A DNA stretch of 64,000 bases. Source: Vandiemenella viatica. Its lineage: Eukaryota > Arthropoda > Insecta > Orthoptera > Morabidae. Location: assembly GCA_031002005.1 (NCBI GenBank), contig CM061918.1:40800947-40864946 (forward strand). Direction: 5' to 3'. A program made the position numbers and the translations under genes. Positions within the stretch are counted from its first letter, which is position 1, and each line of letters begins with the position of its first letter. The notes under the pieces are model-generated. The model saw only the letters and a list, made by a program, of their open reading frames with translations. It did no database searches and was not told the origin of the DNA. This document shows, in pieces, positions 1-10,988 of the stretch.

Positions 1-69
1 CATTTTAGCATTAACAAATCAAAGCTTTTCCAGAGGTGAATGTCAATTTTAAGACCCATAAAAATTACA

Positions 70-142
70 GCTGAGACAGGGATTTGAACCAGGGACTTTC
101 ATTTCCCCAATCGTACGCCATAACCTTCTGAGTCAAGAGACA
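70..142 (-). repeat. tRNA-like SINE head fragment
   Basis: Read on the minus strand, a stretch beginning CTCAGAAGGTTATGG ends in GGTTCAAATCCC, which resembles a pol III B box. The arrangement matches the tRNA-like heads of other SINE copies here (19316-19440, 28436-28505, 32480-32525). No cloverleaf can be closed, so it is not a functional tRNA gene. Only the head is recognisable. Confidence 0.4.
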
Positions 143-264
143 AATCTGGTTATAATAAAAAATTATTATTCAAACATAATAAAATAAACGTACTTATAAT
201 TTATGTTTGCCACAAATGTACTTTATTATATGATTGAATACATATTTTCCAGTACTTCTGCATT

Positions 265-335
265 CAGATGCTTGCGGCGAGTGATTTGGGTACGGAAGGT
301 CCCCGGTTCAAAATCCACGGATGCAATTTTTACAG
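265..335 (+). repeat. tRNA-like SINE head fragment
   Basis: A GGTTCAAAATCC B-box-like motif sits after a degenerate A-box region. It resembles the SINE heads elsewhere in the window but is too diverged to place in a family. The small reading frames across it are chance. Confidence 0.25.
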
Positions 336-553
336 GCCTTAAAATCGACCTTCACCACTGGCAAAGATTTGATTTGTTTATGCGAACATGCAAGGACTCT
401 AACTGCATTTTACGCATATCTGATGAACCTGAAGTGAGGCTGGAAAAAAAAGGTCAGTAACGTTAAAACAATATTTAGTCGTAAAGGACCGGAAATTTCC
501 GAACTCTTTCTGTACAGTTCTCCATATCGAACAGCCTGACAGCATACCGACAC

Positions 554-717
554 CGGGCCGCACCGTCAAAATATAAACCAAATTTATCCGGGCCAACACA
601 CGGTTGAGTGTCGGCAGACACGCGGTGTCGTTTGAGCTCACTTCAATCGAATGAGCGACAGTAAGAAAAGTGACGGTGCGGTGCGGGCCGGGTGCGGTGC
701 GGTCTAGTGTGGCCCGA
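554..717. repeat. GC-rich inverted repeat, possible MITE
   Basis: An 11-base arm at 558-568 is the reverse complement of TGACGGTGCGG at 671-681, and the arms extend with interruptions. Outer segments CGGGCCAACAC (from about 583) and GTGTGGCCCG (to about 715) are also inverted. I could not identify a clean target duplication, so MITE is only a suggestion. Confidence 0.3.
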
Positions 718-1404
718 ACAAAAGGTCTTTCTTCAGTCTTGACGAAGCTGATCCAGCGCATTGCGACGATTGTGCTTTTGTTTTCATGTCATAGCCGTAC
801 GTCAACATTTCGCCACATGGTATGACACTTGTCATGAAATTTTTATCGCAAGTGTTTCTTGTCGACGGTGGCACGGTTCTTGTTCTGGTAGTCCGCGAGT
901 AGCGGTGGCGTAACGTCAGTGGCGACGCGGTGCATGTCATATTTTTCTGTGAAAATTGCGTGACGTAACCCAACACTGATTCCGACTTGTCTGCAGCCTC
1001 CAGCACGGTTAAAGGTTCGCACGAAGGACAGACCGAACAGTTCTGTAGTCTGTTGATGTCAATGGCCGCCCCGATCTTAGATCTTCGTCGAACGATACTC
1101 TGCCCGATTTGAAACTCTTAACCTCACGTAACACTGCTTCAGAAAAATTAGAGGACTGTATGAGCCGAACGCACTGTCTCAATTTCGAAAAAAATTTTCA
1201 AGAAAAACTCTGAAGATGACTTCTTGGAGCAACGTTCGAGTGTTAAATTCACTGTCTCACTAATTAGCATGTTTACCTAGACGGCTCTAATTCGGAATTG
1301 ATCAAAACCAATACCGCAAGCAGCCTCTTATTGCCATAAAATACCACTAGCGCTGCTGTTTGTAGAAACTGTATCAACATTACTGTTCGCGCGATATATA
1401 TATA
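718..1404. other. Unassigned sequence
   Basis: No gene, tandem repeat or recognisable transposon is visible. The short reading frames lack protein-like composition. Confidence 0.5.
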
Positions 1405-1977
1405 CAGGGTGTTACAAAAAAGGTACGGCCAAACTTTCAGGAAACATTCCTCACACACAAACAAAGAAAATATGTTATGTGGACATGTGTCCGGAAACGC
1501 TTACTTTCCATGTTAGAGCTCATTTTAGTTTCGTTAGTATGTTAGTACGCTCTCCTGACCTCAACCCTCTTGACTTTCATTTATGGGGGCATTTGAAAGC
1601 CCTTGTCTACGCAACCCCGGTACCAAATGTAGAGACTCTTCGTGCTCGTATTGTGGACGGCTGTGATACAATACGCCATTCTCCAGGGCTGCATCAGCGC
1701 ATCAGGGATTCCATGCGACGGAGGGTGGATGCATGTATCCTCGCTAACGGAGGACATTTTGAACATTTCCTGTAACAAAGTGTTTGAAGTCACGCTGGTA
1801 CGTTCTGTTGCTGTGTGTTTCCATTCCATGTTTAATGTGATTTGAAGAGAAGTAATAAAATGAGCTCTAACATGGAAAGTAAGCGTTTCCGGACACATGT
1901 CCACATAACATATTTTCTTTGTTTGTGTGTGAGGAATGTTTCCTGAAAGTTTGGCCGTACCTTTTTGTAACACCCTG
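1405..1977 (+). mobile_element. Internally deleted mariner-like element, long TIRs
   Basis: The element starts CAGGGTGTTACAAAAA and ends with the inverse of that sequence. The inverted repeats are about 121 bp (1405-1526 and 1857-1977) and differ by roughly one indel. It is flanked by TA on both sides, the target duplication of IS630-Tc1-mariner elements. Between the arms lies only the C-terminal part of a transposase (1551-1775, plus strand). The N-terminus and first two catalytic aspartates are missing, so it could move only with help. The near-identical arms can form a long hairpin in RNA. Confidence 0.85.
1551..1775 (+). pseudogene. Mariner transposase C-terminal remnant
   Basis: In the frame ending at 1775 the product contains SPDLNPLDFHLWG, the motif that carries the third catalytic aspartate of mariner DDD transposases. 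It ends RRRVDACILANGGHFEHFL, the family's usual C-terminus. The helix-turn-helix DNA-binding domain and first two aspartates are absent because of the internal deletion, so the product could not catalyse cut-and-paste transposition. The tail resembles the nearly intact DD41D transposase at 39111-40163, so it is a related lineage. Confidence 0.8.
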
Positions 1978-2470
1978 TATATATTTTAACAAACGTGATA
2001 TTTAACAGAGCAATACGCTCTTTAAAATGCCACCCCAAACCATACCCGAAGAGTGATAATCATTTTACATTTTTCTGCCATTTATAGCTTTTCCTGCGTA
2101 TGTTGGTTTTACTTCCTTCAAAATTGAAATCACTTCGCTAATAATGGAATTTTATAAACCAACTTAAAGAAGTCACCGTTAACATATCTATTTTAGATAA
2201 TACTGCTCCCACGATTTTACTTTTTTCATTTTTCAAATCCCATTTCGGTACTGGTAAGGTTAAAAGCAGAATAGCTCTAGTGAAAGGAGATTTCATGAAA
2301 AAGAGAAATCTTTGGGTTTTTTTTTTTTTTTTCAAATATTGATCTAGGACATACAAAGAACTTTCTAAAACTTTGTGTCGAGCACAGCACTTCATGGTAG
2401 CGATGCATTGACTTTAGGAATACCAGAAAAAAAAAAAGTAAATTGAAGCATTTGAAATCAAGTAGACAGG
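1978..2470. other. Unassigned AT-rich sequence
   Basis: Contains a T run near 2320 and an A run near 2430. No gene or element recognised. Confidence 0.5.
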
Positions 2471-2479
2471 TTGAGTACG

Positions 2480-2720
2480 ATATGAACGTGTTATGGAAGT
2501 GATGGATGAGAAAAGAAACTTGCGGAAGAGGCTTACAGAAAGAAGAGACAGGATGGTTGGTCACATTTTAAGACATGCGGGATTTGTTAGTGGAGGAAAC
2601 AACTGTAGAGGTAGACAAAGATTAGTGTGTGTAAAGCAGATAACTGAAGATGTAGGTTGCAAGGAGTACGTTGAGATAGAGTAACACAAGATAGAAAAGG
2701 TTGGAGGAATGCATCAAACC
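2480..2720 (+). pseudogene. LINE reverse transcriptase C-terminal tail
   Basis: The frame reads RLTERRDRMVGHILRHAGF, then RGRQRL and ITEDVGCKEYVE. This is the basic C-terminal segment common in insect non-LTR retrotransposon proteins (a GH-x-x-R motif followed by a G-R-x-R-x motif). The catalytic domain is missing, as expected for a 5'-truncated LINE insertion. A second fragment of the same family lies at 4225-4355. Confidence 0.6.
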
Positions 2721-2736
2721 AGTAGATATATTGATT

Positions 2737-2741
<5 letters not shown>

Positions 2742-2770
<29 letters not shown>
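2742..2770 (+). repeat. Poly-A tract (29 A)
   Basis: An uninterrupted A run shortly after the LINE tail ending near 2720, plausibly that insertion's poly-A tail. Confidence 0.7.
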
Positions 2771-2773
<3 letters not shown>

Positions 2774-3420
2774 TCGCCGATCAAAGAATTGGTACATATC
2801 AAACACATGTATACCAAATTTTAATTTCCGAAGGTTACAAAAAATCGGGAGAAAGAAATGATGGAATGATTCTTTAAAATAAGATCTTTTTTGTCCCTTT
2901 TTATTTAACGACTTTATGGCTTGTAGAGTGTGCATTAACTATACACTCGGTACTCTCGATACTATTGTTAGGAATATACAAAAAGAAACCAGCGATTACC
3001 CAAGTAACCACCCCGGCGTTCTCCTAAAATAAATTCGATAAAAACTGTTGAAAAGTAAAATTCTGCTGACCGAACAGAAACCCATTAACCTGTCTGGGGT
3101 TTAACTGTTGACTGAGTTTGACTTGGTAATCGTTTACTAGTCCTGAGCCGTTGTTTGCGACTTGTTCTGATACCTAGTTATGCTATTGGGTAACTTGTGT
3201 CGGAAGAAAATTCATTGTTCGAGCGACTTTTATAATTTCCGATAATCTGGACGACCGCTTTGTCTACTCCATTTAGTCTCCGATCTGATTCCCCGCGAAT
3301 CACGAATCTTATTTTTCCAGCTTGTCGTTTTCTTTCTTTTGAGCTAATTTTAATAAAAAAATAGATGGAGAGATGGTAAGAGGATTAATATCAACTTTTT
3401 TTGCTTTCGTTTCCTCGAGG
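2771..3420. other. Unassigned AT-rich sequence
   Basis: I see no coding signal, repeat family or structure. Confidence 0.5.
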
Positions 3421-3622
3421 TTTTTCGCCTCGTCGTCGTGGAAGCTATTACAGAAGGGAGGTAATTGGAGCCAAGGAATAGGAAAGAATTCTGCCGTGGC
3501 GTTTTAGCGATCCATTCCGCCATTTGCCTGGAGTGATCTCGGGAATAGATGGAAAACCGCAAGCTGGTTGGGCGGACGGGTATTTGACCTATCGTTCTTC
3601 CGAACGTCACTGGGCTCGGTGG
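3421..3622 (-). repeat. Old copy of the main tRNA-headed SINE
   Basis: Order and spacing match the family: GCCTCGTCG at the tail end, GGAAAGAATTCTGCC, then CATTTGCCTGGAGTGAT, then GGGCGGACGG, ending at GCTCGGTGG. It has accumulated many more substitutions than the copies at 53130 or 57893, including a lost B box, so it is among the oldest copies here. Confidence 0.65.
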
Positions 3623-4220
3623 ATACTGCCGGAATCGTTTTCTCTAAACTGTGATTCCCAAAGCTGCTCGATGAACAACACAGTGTACACATTAATTAAA
3701 TGAATGAACGTTTAATTAGATTGTAAAGAGCTGTGTGGAGGACAACACAGAGGTGTATTCGGTGATAAAACAAGCAGGACCAATACTGCATTGAATTTTC
3801 GTTTGTTTTTTGTCATCGGAACTAATTAGATATTGGCAGAAATACAATTTCTCTCCCTCTCGGGGTGAACTCTGAAAGTTCCATTTGACATTTACTAGAA
3901 GCTTACCTTAACGTTATTCCAATATTTCTTTCATTTAGTTTTATGTCTTCCACTTAACGAATAAAATTTGTTGGGATCTACAGGAGAATGGAAATTTTCC
4001 GTCTTAATATTCAGTTGTTTGCTTTACCTCGTATTTGTAATATCGATAAAATTTCTGAACTTAAGTGAGAACAAGAAATTCTTCAACAATAAATCTCGAA
4101 TATAATCACATTAAAGACATACTACTCCATTCAAAATTTAATTTGAAATTAACCAGACAGATAGGTGAAATTAATTTTCTCTGTAATTATGAAAGAGGTA
4201 ATTTTTTATGAAACGCTATA
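3623..4220. other. Unassigned sequence with AT-rich homeodomain-like sites
   Basis: Contains TTAATTAAATGAATG and TTTAATTAG near 3692-3722, which are common in AT-rich DNA and not sufficient to call an enhancer. No gene seen. Confidence 0.4.
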
Positions 4221-4224
4221 GAAA

Positions 4225-4355
4225 ACAATATATGAAGCAGATAATTGAGGACGTGGGTTGTAAGGCGTATGTTGAGATGAAAAGGTTAGCGCAAGATAGG
4301 AAGGGATGGAGGACTGTATCAAACCAGTCAAGAGACCGATGACAGAAAAAAAAAG
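4225..4355 (+). pseudogene. LINE C-terminal tail fragment
   Basis: Reads MKQIIEDVGCKAYVEMKRL then DRKGWRTVSNQSRD, followed by an A-rich run. It is the same tail as at 2480-2720 (shared EDVGCK-YVE), less decayed at its C-terminus. Only the last 40 or so residues survive. Confidence 0.6.
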
Positions 4356-4768
4356 AAGACAAAGGCTTCAACGTGTATATTTCTAATATTACACAAAGGT
4401 TTTACATCAAATGACGGATTGAATGTCGCACATGTCGCACATGTCACAAATGTTTTCATAGAAAATGAGGAATTAATACGCAATCAAAAATACACTGAAG
4501 TTAGAAGGAATTCAAAGAGTATAAATGTCTGTAATGCGAACACAACGAAAAAAAGAAACTGACTGAGAATGAAGTCGAAGACTATTAGTATCACGAGTGA
4601 ATTAACTATTCGACCAACTCGGAGACCTAATAACTTTTAAAGTGTGTACTACCACTGCAAGCACAATTGACGTTAACTTTTCAGGTAACTTATATTAGAT
4701 TTGCTCGTGGTATAGGTTTAGCTGATTTACACATACTTTAAAATAACTTTAAATATTTATTTTTTCAG
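4356..4768. other. Unassigned AT-rich sequence
   Basis: No gene or repeat recognised. A tandem CACATGTCGCACATGTCACA stretch occurs near 4426-4447. Confidence 0.5.
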
Positions 4769-4829
4769 GTTTTACATTAAAACAAAAAACGCAAATGATA
4801 CTCTTCGGAGCGCTCGAGGAAATGCCGTG
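4769..4829 (+). CDS. Possible 61-nt internal exon
   Basis: The preceding sequence ATTTATTTTTTCAG is a strong splice acceptor with a pyrimidine tract, and the following GTAAGA is a good donor. Two of the three frames stay open. One reads TLKQKTQMILFGALEEMP, which looks protein-like. I recognise no family. A 61-nt open stretch between good splice sites can arise by chance, and no partner exon is visible within several kb, so it is offered as a lead only. Confidence 0.2.
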
Positions 4830-5460
4830 GTAAGACTATAGCCAAGAAGGAGGAAACTTTGTATTATTTTAGCAGTTTTCTTTTGTTAGGAGCCTGTCAG
4901 TGTGTTCTGTATTGGTTTTGTTGTTGCTTGGGTATAATAAACGGCTTGGGAGTGGAAGTTAGTCTTCACACCTTGGTCCATGTCGGATAAAGTTTGTCAA
5001 AGTCTACAACTATAGGAGCGTTGCGTCTAGATATATTGAAAGGGTAGGGCAGAGGTCATTCAGTTAGTAGGGAATTAAAAAGATTACTGATCGCACGATT
5101 CATGCTCCGCGAGTCACACAGATTTCCGTTTCTAACTCCTCCGTCCCTCAAAGGAGAAGTCGTGCTTATCTTTTTAACTCGAGATAAGCTCAATAGTGCC
5201 TCAAAACTATAAGATGCCCCGTTGAATGATGCTTCTCTCTGATAAACAGCCGTTATGGGAAGGATCCCTGCTTGGTGGAATTAATAAATTAAAAAGTCTT
5301 TCAAACAGAACACCATTAAAAAAAATATCGGAAATTCGACTCTAAAACACTTGTAGAATCAGATTGCTTTATACAAGTTAATTTATATTTTTATGCGAAA
5401 TATCTTTTAATGAGCGAATAAATAGAGACTGAAAAAATGTTTTAATATTTTACTAAAAAC
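4830..5460. other. Unassigned sequence
   Basis: No gene, repeat array or element ends recognised. Confidence 0.5.
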
Positions 5461-5639
5461 CTATTAACGAGGTGCCTTCAAGTTCTAAGGCCTCCGATTT
5501 TTTTTTCCTAACTAACTACTCATCGGAAAACTTTGAAACTGGTGTTACTTCTCGACGTAATCTCCCTGCAGACCTACACATTTTTCACAACGCCGACGCC
5601 ATGATTCCATGGCCGTGGCGAAGGCTTCTTTAGGAGTCT

Positions 5640-6725
5640 GTTTTGACTACTGGAAAATCGCTGAAGCAATAGCAACACGGCTGGTGAATGTGCGGCCACG
5701 GAGAGTGTCTTTCATTGTTGGAATCGGCCAAAAGTCACTAGGAGCCAGGTCAGGTGAGCAGGGAGCATGAGGAATCACTTCAAAGTTGATTCTTGGCTGT
5801 CCGAATGGCGCCGCGTCATGTTTCTTGTAGCCGACGTTTCGACCCTCATTCTGGGGACTTCTTCCCTGGACAGCCAAGAATCAACTGACTCTGGCCGTGG
5901 AAGCCTACGATCACACTTCAAAGTTGTTTTCACGAAGAAACTGTTGTGTAACGTTAGCCCGATGTGAAGGTACGTTGTCTTGGTGAAACAGCACGTGCAC
6001 AGCCTTTCCCGGACGTTTTTGTTGCAGTGCAGAAAGGAACTAGTTCTTCAAAACATTTTTGTGGGATGCACCTGTCACCGCGGTTCCCCTTGGAACGCAT
6101 TGGGTAAGGATTAAGCCCTCGCTGTCCCAGAACATGGACACCATCATTTTTTCACCACTGGTGGTTACCCAAATTTTTTTTTGGTGGCAGTGAATCTGTG
6201 CGCTTCCATTGAGCTGACTGGCGGTTTGTTTATGGATTGAAAAATGGCATCCACGTCTCATTCATTGTCACAATCGACGAAAAGAAAGTCCCATTCATGC
6301 CTTCATTGCGCGTCTACATTGCTTGGCTACATACTACACGAGCAGCCTTGTGGTCGTCCGTCAGCATTCGTGGCACCCACCTGGAGGACACTTTTCGAAT
6401 TTTCAGGTCGTCACGCAAGATTATGTGCACAGAACCCACAGAAATGCTAACACTGGTGGCGATCTATTCAACAGTCACTCTTCGATCCCCCAAAACAAGT
6501 CTCTCCACTTGCTCAATCAGGTCGTCAGACTGGCTTGTGCGATGCCGAGGTTGGTTTGGTTTGTCGCACGATGTTCTGCCTTCATTAAACTGTCACACCC
6601 ACGAACGCACTTTCGAAACATCCATAACTCCATCACCACACGTCTCCTTCAACTGTCGATGAATTTCAATTGGTGTCGCACCACACAAATTCAGAAAACG
6701 AATGATTGCACGCTGTTCAAGTAAG
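5640..6725 (-). pseudogene. Mariner transposase pseudogene
   Basis: Reading down the minus strand, the helix-turn-helix region appears first (LIEQVERLVLGDRRVTV, interrupted by a stop), then VSSRWVPRMLTDDHK. Next comes MVSMFWDSEGLILTQ, then CSPDLAPSDFW with the third catalytic aspartate, and MKDTLRGRTF near the C-terminus. The order and motifs are those of Mos1-type mariner DNA transposases. It is inactive because of frameshifts, an in-frame stop, and an insertion that splits the catalytic domain between the second and third aspartates. Plus-strand reading frames at 6237-6724 are antisense shadows of it. Confidence 0.8.
5776..5913. repeat. 138-bp insertion with 18-bp inverted repeat inside mariner
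   Basis: CACTTCAAAGTTG occurs at 5776-5788 and again at 5914-5926, as a direct duplication around the extra segment. Inside, GTTGATTCTTGGCTGTCC (5785-5802) is the exact reverse complement of 5868-5885. The minus strand contains GAATGAGGGTCGAAACGTCGG, a possible degenerate hammerhead-like core. The remainder of mariner is collinear outside the insert. Confidence 0.6.
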
Positions 6726-6933
6726 GAAAACATTGCAATTTTAAGTATCTAAAACAGTTCTCATTCTCGACGCTGCCGCTAGAGTTCCATCTGTGGCACA
6801 GTGCTGCCATCTCTGTCACGTATTGAAAACGAGTACACGCTCATTTTAAAACAATGCAGTTGTTTCTATTTCTTTCCAGTCTGGACAAAAAAATCGGAGG
6901 TCTTAGAACTTGAATGCACCTCGTACTTTGCTC

Positions 6934-7385
6934 ACTGAAGTAAAAACTGCCATAGTACTAATGAATTTTAAGGATGAGAAATTTTAGGTCACATGTCAAA
7001 AAAATCTGAAAGATCCAAGTTTACCAACAGAAGGGAAAGAAATAAAGAAAGGATGGAGAAATGGTAGGCAAAAAAGATTAAAAATTCGTGAATTATTCCA
7101 TGTGGTCCGTAAGTGGCCAAAATCTAAAATAAAAATAAAAAAATACTTTAAAATAATATGCACGATTCAGTCTAATATGTAGTCTTCTTATAAGTTATAA
7201 TTTTCATACACAAATTATACTGAAGCACTTCTCTGTTCACCAAGAAGAGGTATACATCAATCGAAAACAACTACATTAAAATAGTTCGATTGCCGATGTT
7301 AGATTTTCTCTCCAGTCGCATGCAGCCACTATGGACTCTGTGGTATTTCTAGTGTCTAGATCTCCCACCTTTGACGTCCTGCCAG
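6934..7385. other. Unassigned AT-rich sequence
   Basis: No gene or repeat recognised. Confidence 0.5.
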
Positions 7386-7389
7386 TATT

Positions 7390-8100
7390 AGTGGAGCCAC
7401 ATAAATCAGCCCCTTATTCTGACGAACGAAATGTGTCGCTTTGAATTTGGGACCTAACCGGTCTCTGTTCCCGTCTTCTCGGCTCTTTGTATGGGACTTG
7501 TTATGCTTGGAAGAGCATGCTTGCAGGCATAGTGGGAACAAACGTGATGAGTCAATGGGTACTAAGCGAACGTATTTTTTCTTCTTTCCAATCACGTTTG
7601 CTAGGACCACGTGCCAATTTCAATGCTTCATACTTTTGTTTCTTTTTTCGTTCAATCCAACATTCCTTTATAACTTCATTGTGTTTGTTTCTTTTCTCTT
7701 CAGACCACTTCGGCCCGGATTTATTTGCTCTTCTGCCTTTGAATCCTTCCATACTTAAATACCTTCATTTCTAATGATCTCTCTTTCCATAATTTCTTCT
7801 CCTCTGATTTCTATCCAAAATTATGATTTCTTGAATCCAGCTTGTCGTTTTTTTTCCAAAAGATAGTTTAATATCTTTTTTTAAATTTATCATACGCTCT
7901 AAAGACCTACGGAAAAACCGGCAATTTCCTTTTTATTAACGATTCTGTTGTATTTTCTATATTCTGGTATGACTCCGTATTACTAATCAATTTTCATATT
8001 TCTGCTCTCTTCATTGGACCCAAGATTTTTCTCAGGATTCTTCTTTCTTGTAATTCCAACTTATCTAAGTTCAAAACTAGGCATTCACTCTGGTATAGAT
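7390..8100 (-). pseudogene. LINE C-terminal region relic, copy 1
   Basis: The minus strand carries degenerate lysine/arginine-rich coding sequence. It is homologous at nucleotide level to 31735-32192 and 63235-63580. Shared landmarks are TCTTCAGACCACTTCGG, TTGAATCCAGCTTGTCG and GGACCCAAGATTTTTCT. These tails correspond to the basic segment after the reverse transcriptase domain of a non-LTR retrotransposon. Frameshifts leave only short open stretches, and there is no catalytic domain. Confidence 0.55.
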
Positions 8101-8540
8101 ATTTGGTTACGATTGAGTTGTAGCGCCTTATTTTTAAGATTTATAGGTAAGCACTTCGTAATACCATACGCAAAGTATTTTTTACTATTTGTCTACACAC
8201 ACGATGAGGTGGGTATTCTAGACAAATTTAAAGTTCCAACGTAACAGCGTTTTTGACACAGACGTGCTAGCAAAAATGGTCACAAGTTGCCAAATTCGAC
8301 GTCTAGCCAGTTTGTTTCGATGAAAAAAAATTAAAATACATTTTAGTTCGTCACAAGTCTGGCTCTAAATAATTATACAATTATACTCCCATATGCTGGT
8401 GAACAATTTAAAAAAATCCATCTATGGGAACCTCTAGAATATAATTTTACAGCGTTCAGCGGTGACGGATTACATATGATGGTCATATCTTATTGTTTAA
8501 GGGCAGTAAGGTTATGGCGGGGCGACAGCAATAAAATTTA
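8101..8540. other. Unassigned AT-rich sequence
   Basis: No gene recognised. The small plus-strand frame at 8014-8244 overlaps the LINE relic and is not protein-like. Confidence 0.45.
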
Positions 8541-8895
8541 ATTCGTAACACTCGGAAGAGGTCATGTTGTTATTCGCAGGTCCGCGTCTTGTTGAATTCC
8601 TTACTCTAGAACCGCTTAACCTGTATTCTGGCGTCTGTTATGGAGCGCAGTCCAAGCAGCTAATCTGTCTTGCAGAGCTAAGTAATTGGGCGTTATTAAT
8701 GACCCGCGAAGCTCTGGAATCTAATGGCGCCATGCTTTACAGCAAATTAATTCTCGCCTCCAGTTTATCTCAATGTTTTGTTCTGCGCACCTGCCCGCTC
8801 ATTAAAGGCCAACAGCCACAGAGCGCTCGCGGTCTGCATATAATACCGCTTAGTGGGGGCTCTATATTTAACAAAAGTGGTTACCGATTGTAAGG
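8541..8895. other. GC-richer unassigned block, possible conserved noncoding element
   Basis: Base composition changes abruptly from the surrounding AT-rich DNA, and no transposon signature is present. A 109-codon frame (8564-8893) spans it without resembling a known protein. The sequence carries several homeodomain-like cores: AGTAATTGGGCG, TTATTAATGACC, GCAAATTAATTC. An unrecognised exon and a regulatory element are both possible. Confidence 0.25.
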
Positions 8896-8999
8896 TGATA
8901 TACAGGAAAATATTAGTATGATGATAATTTTCTTTTTAACATGTTGCTTTAAATTCCTAGCCAATATATCTACTCTCGTCATACCTAAATCCAAAGACA

Positions 9000-9740
9000 G
9001 CAAGTTTAGGGAAGAATAAAAATAAATACTATCTACAGCTACATCCATACTCTGCAATTCACAAATACTGTGGGTGGTAGAGGGTGCTAAGCACCAATCC
9101 TAATTCTGTGCATTCCAATCACGAATAGAACGAAGAAAGAATAAATAAAAGCATCAGTACGGTATCTTGTTTCCCTAATCTTATCCCTCCTATCATTGCG
9201 ACCTAAATAGGTTGGCGGAAGAATTTCATCGCACTCGTAAATTAAAGATTTTTGCACATTCTCCAATAAATTCAAACGAAAACGATGTCTCCTGTCTGCC
9301 AAATAATCCAAAGCGTATCTATTTATCAATTCTATGACACTTTCGTAAGGACTGTAACTAACAGTCACGAATCGAGCGGCCTTCTTCTGTAATTTATCTA
9401 AGGTTCCAATTTGTCCCTTGCGATACGGATCCCAAACTCCACAACAGTAATCCAAATGCGGACGCACTAGTGTTTTGTACGCTACTTCCTTTGTATGAGC
9501 ATTACAACTTCTCAAATTACGACCTATGAATTAGCTTTACCTACGACGGAAGTTATGTGCAAGTCTCATTTCATGTTGCTCTGTACTGTTACCCCCAGAT
9601 ACTCCAGGGAATCAACAGTGTTAACGACTGAATTGTTAACTTTGCACTCGTGAACAAACTGAGTCTTTTTGTTACTTATTTTCATTGCCTTACACTTTTT
9701 GCAGTTAAGTGTAAGCCGCCATTTAATCATATACAGGCTG
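9000..9740 (-). pseudogene. CR1/L2-like LINE, reverse transcriptase 3' part
   Basis: The minus strand reads KTLVRPHLDYCCGVWDP, then LDKLQKKAARFV, DRRHRFRLNLLENVQK and a typical LINE C-terminus. Upstream, decayed codons for the VNNSVVNT...EYLGVT region are visible, so the thumb end of the reverse transcriptase is present and the catalytic YADD box is lost. The 3' tail GGTAGAGGGTGCTAAGCACC (plus-strand letters) recurs inverted at 25865-25915. The same family appears at 25446-25860. This is a 5'-truncated, inactive copy. Confidence 0.7.
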
Positions 9741-10697
9741 TTATTTCTAAAGCGGTGGGTTTTTGTTTGAAGAACCGTTTTTCCCCCTTCATACTTAACA
9801 AAATTTCTATAAATGAGGTATCGTTTTAAAGATTATAATTAATTAATGAAGACAGGATTTTTTCCAAATTAAACTGGCAAATGACAAATGGCAAAATTAT
9901 GAACTATCAAGGTCACGGGTCTGCGATAGTTCAGAGCCAAGCTACTAGGCTTCGCTGGCGTCAATAACAAGTGATCGCTTTACCTCTAGATAGGAGCACC
10001 ACATATCGAGATTTTCGCACCGGCCGTGATCGCATTGCCGACGTACTTCAGTTAACAAATAAACTATTGTTGCTACAAAATGAGATAGCTGAGTGTAAAT
10101 TGTAATGTAAATTTTGTTTTCTGTTGTAAATTAGCACGCGTTTGTGTTAGACGTATTTTCTTGTCCAAAACAGTTTTCTAATTGTTTCGTAAAACGTTGT
10201 TAATGTTTTGCTATGTACTTATTACCGTTGACAAACAATTGCTACAAATGAGCACGATTTCCACTCTTCCTACTACAAACCACTAACCTCGCTATTAATC
10301 GTAAATAGTTCAGGAAATTTTCACCCGTTAATTCCAACTAATTAGAAATCGTAGACAAAACTATTCAAAACTTGTCAGTAAAACTAAGCTTTCAACCGAA
10401 AACATTTGAAATATTGTGGAGACGCTTGCAAAATTCTTTTCGTTACTTTTACTGTTTTGGTGAGATAAATATGTCGAACATTGAAAATTGCTTAGTTTCT
10501 TGGTCTCTAAAAATGGCAGGAACTTTTTGTTCGCTGTCCCCTTAAAGGTTTGTTTCAGAACAGTTCTTGAAAAGCATTTTAGGATACTGAAATACCTTTT
10601 GTGAGGAACTGTTTGATCCAGACATATTTTATTTCCACCAGACATGTTTTACTTCTATTGGACGTGGCTGTGACTACATATACTGTTAAAGTTATCA

Positions 10698-10728
<31 letters not shown>

Positions 10729-10985
10729 TCGGAAATCCTCGGAACGCTCATTCCTATACTGCGGTATGTACTTACTTGATGCTTAGTTTTTTTGTGGTGC
10801 CAGTCAATATGGTTATCAAGATGTAATCCGAATATTGCCTGGCCATTATCAACAAACTTGTAGTACAGTCAGTTAGTGCTCTTTTTTTTTTCCTTTTCGT
10901 TTCAGCCATGTATGGTCTACGATTACCCACCTTCATTTCCTCTTCTGAGTTTCCTTCCTCCGTCGCCAGTACTCTTTCATTCTCT
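9741..10985. other. Unassigned AT-rich sequence
   Basis: Contains an ATTT tetranucleotide run near 10700-10727 and a pyrimidine tract near 10880. No element ends or protein similarity recognised. Confidence 0.45.
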
Positions 10986-10988
10986 GTC

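Larger units (their letters stand above)
5461..6933 (-). mobile_element. Mariner element, full length but decayed
   Basis: The left end CGAGGTGCCTTCAAGTTC (from 5469) and the right end, inverted, CGAGGTGCATTCAAGTTC (to 6928) are matching terminal repeats followed by a T run. A transposase relic fills the interior on the minus strand. TA follows the right end and the left junction is slightly degenerate. It is broken by stop codons, frameshifts and a 138-bp insertion (5776-5913). Confidence 0.8.

Noticed and set aside
6237..6724. Three plus-strand frames of 68-141 codons
   Set aside because: Antisense of the mariner transposase, whose motifs read clearly on the minus strand.
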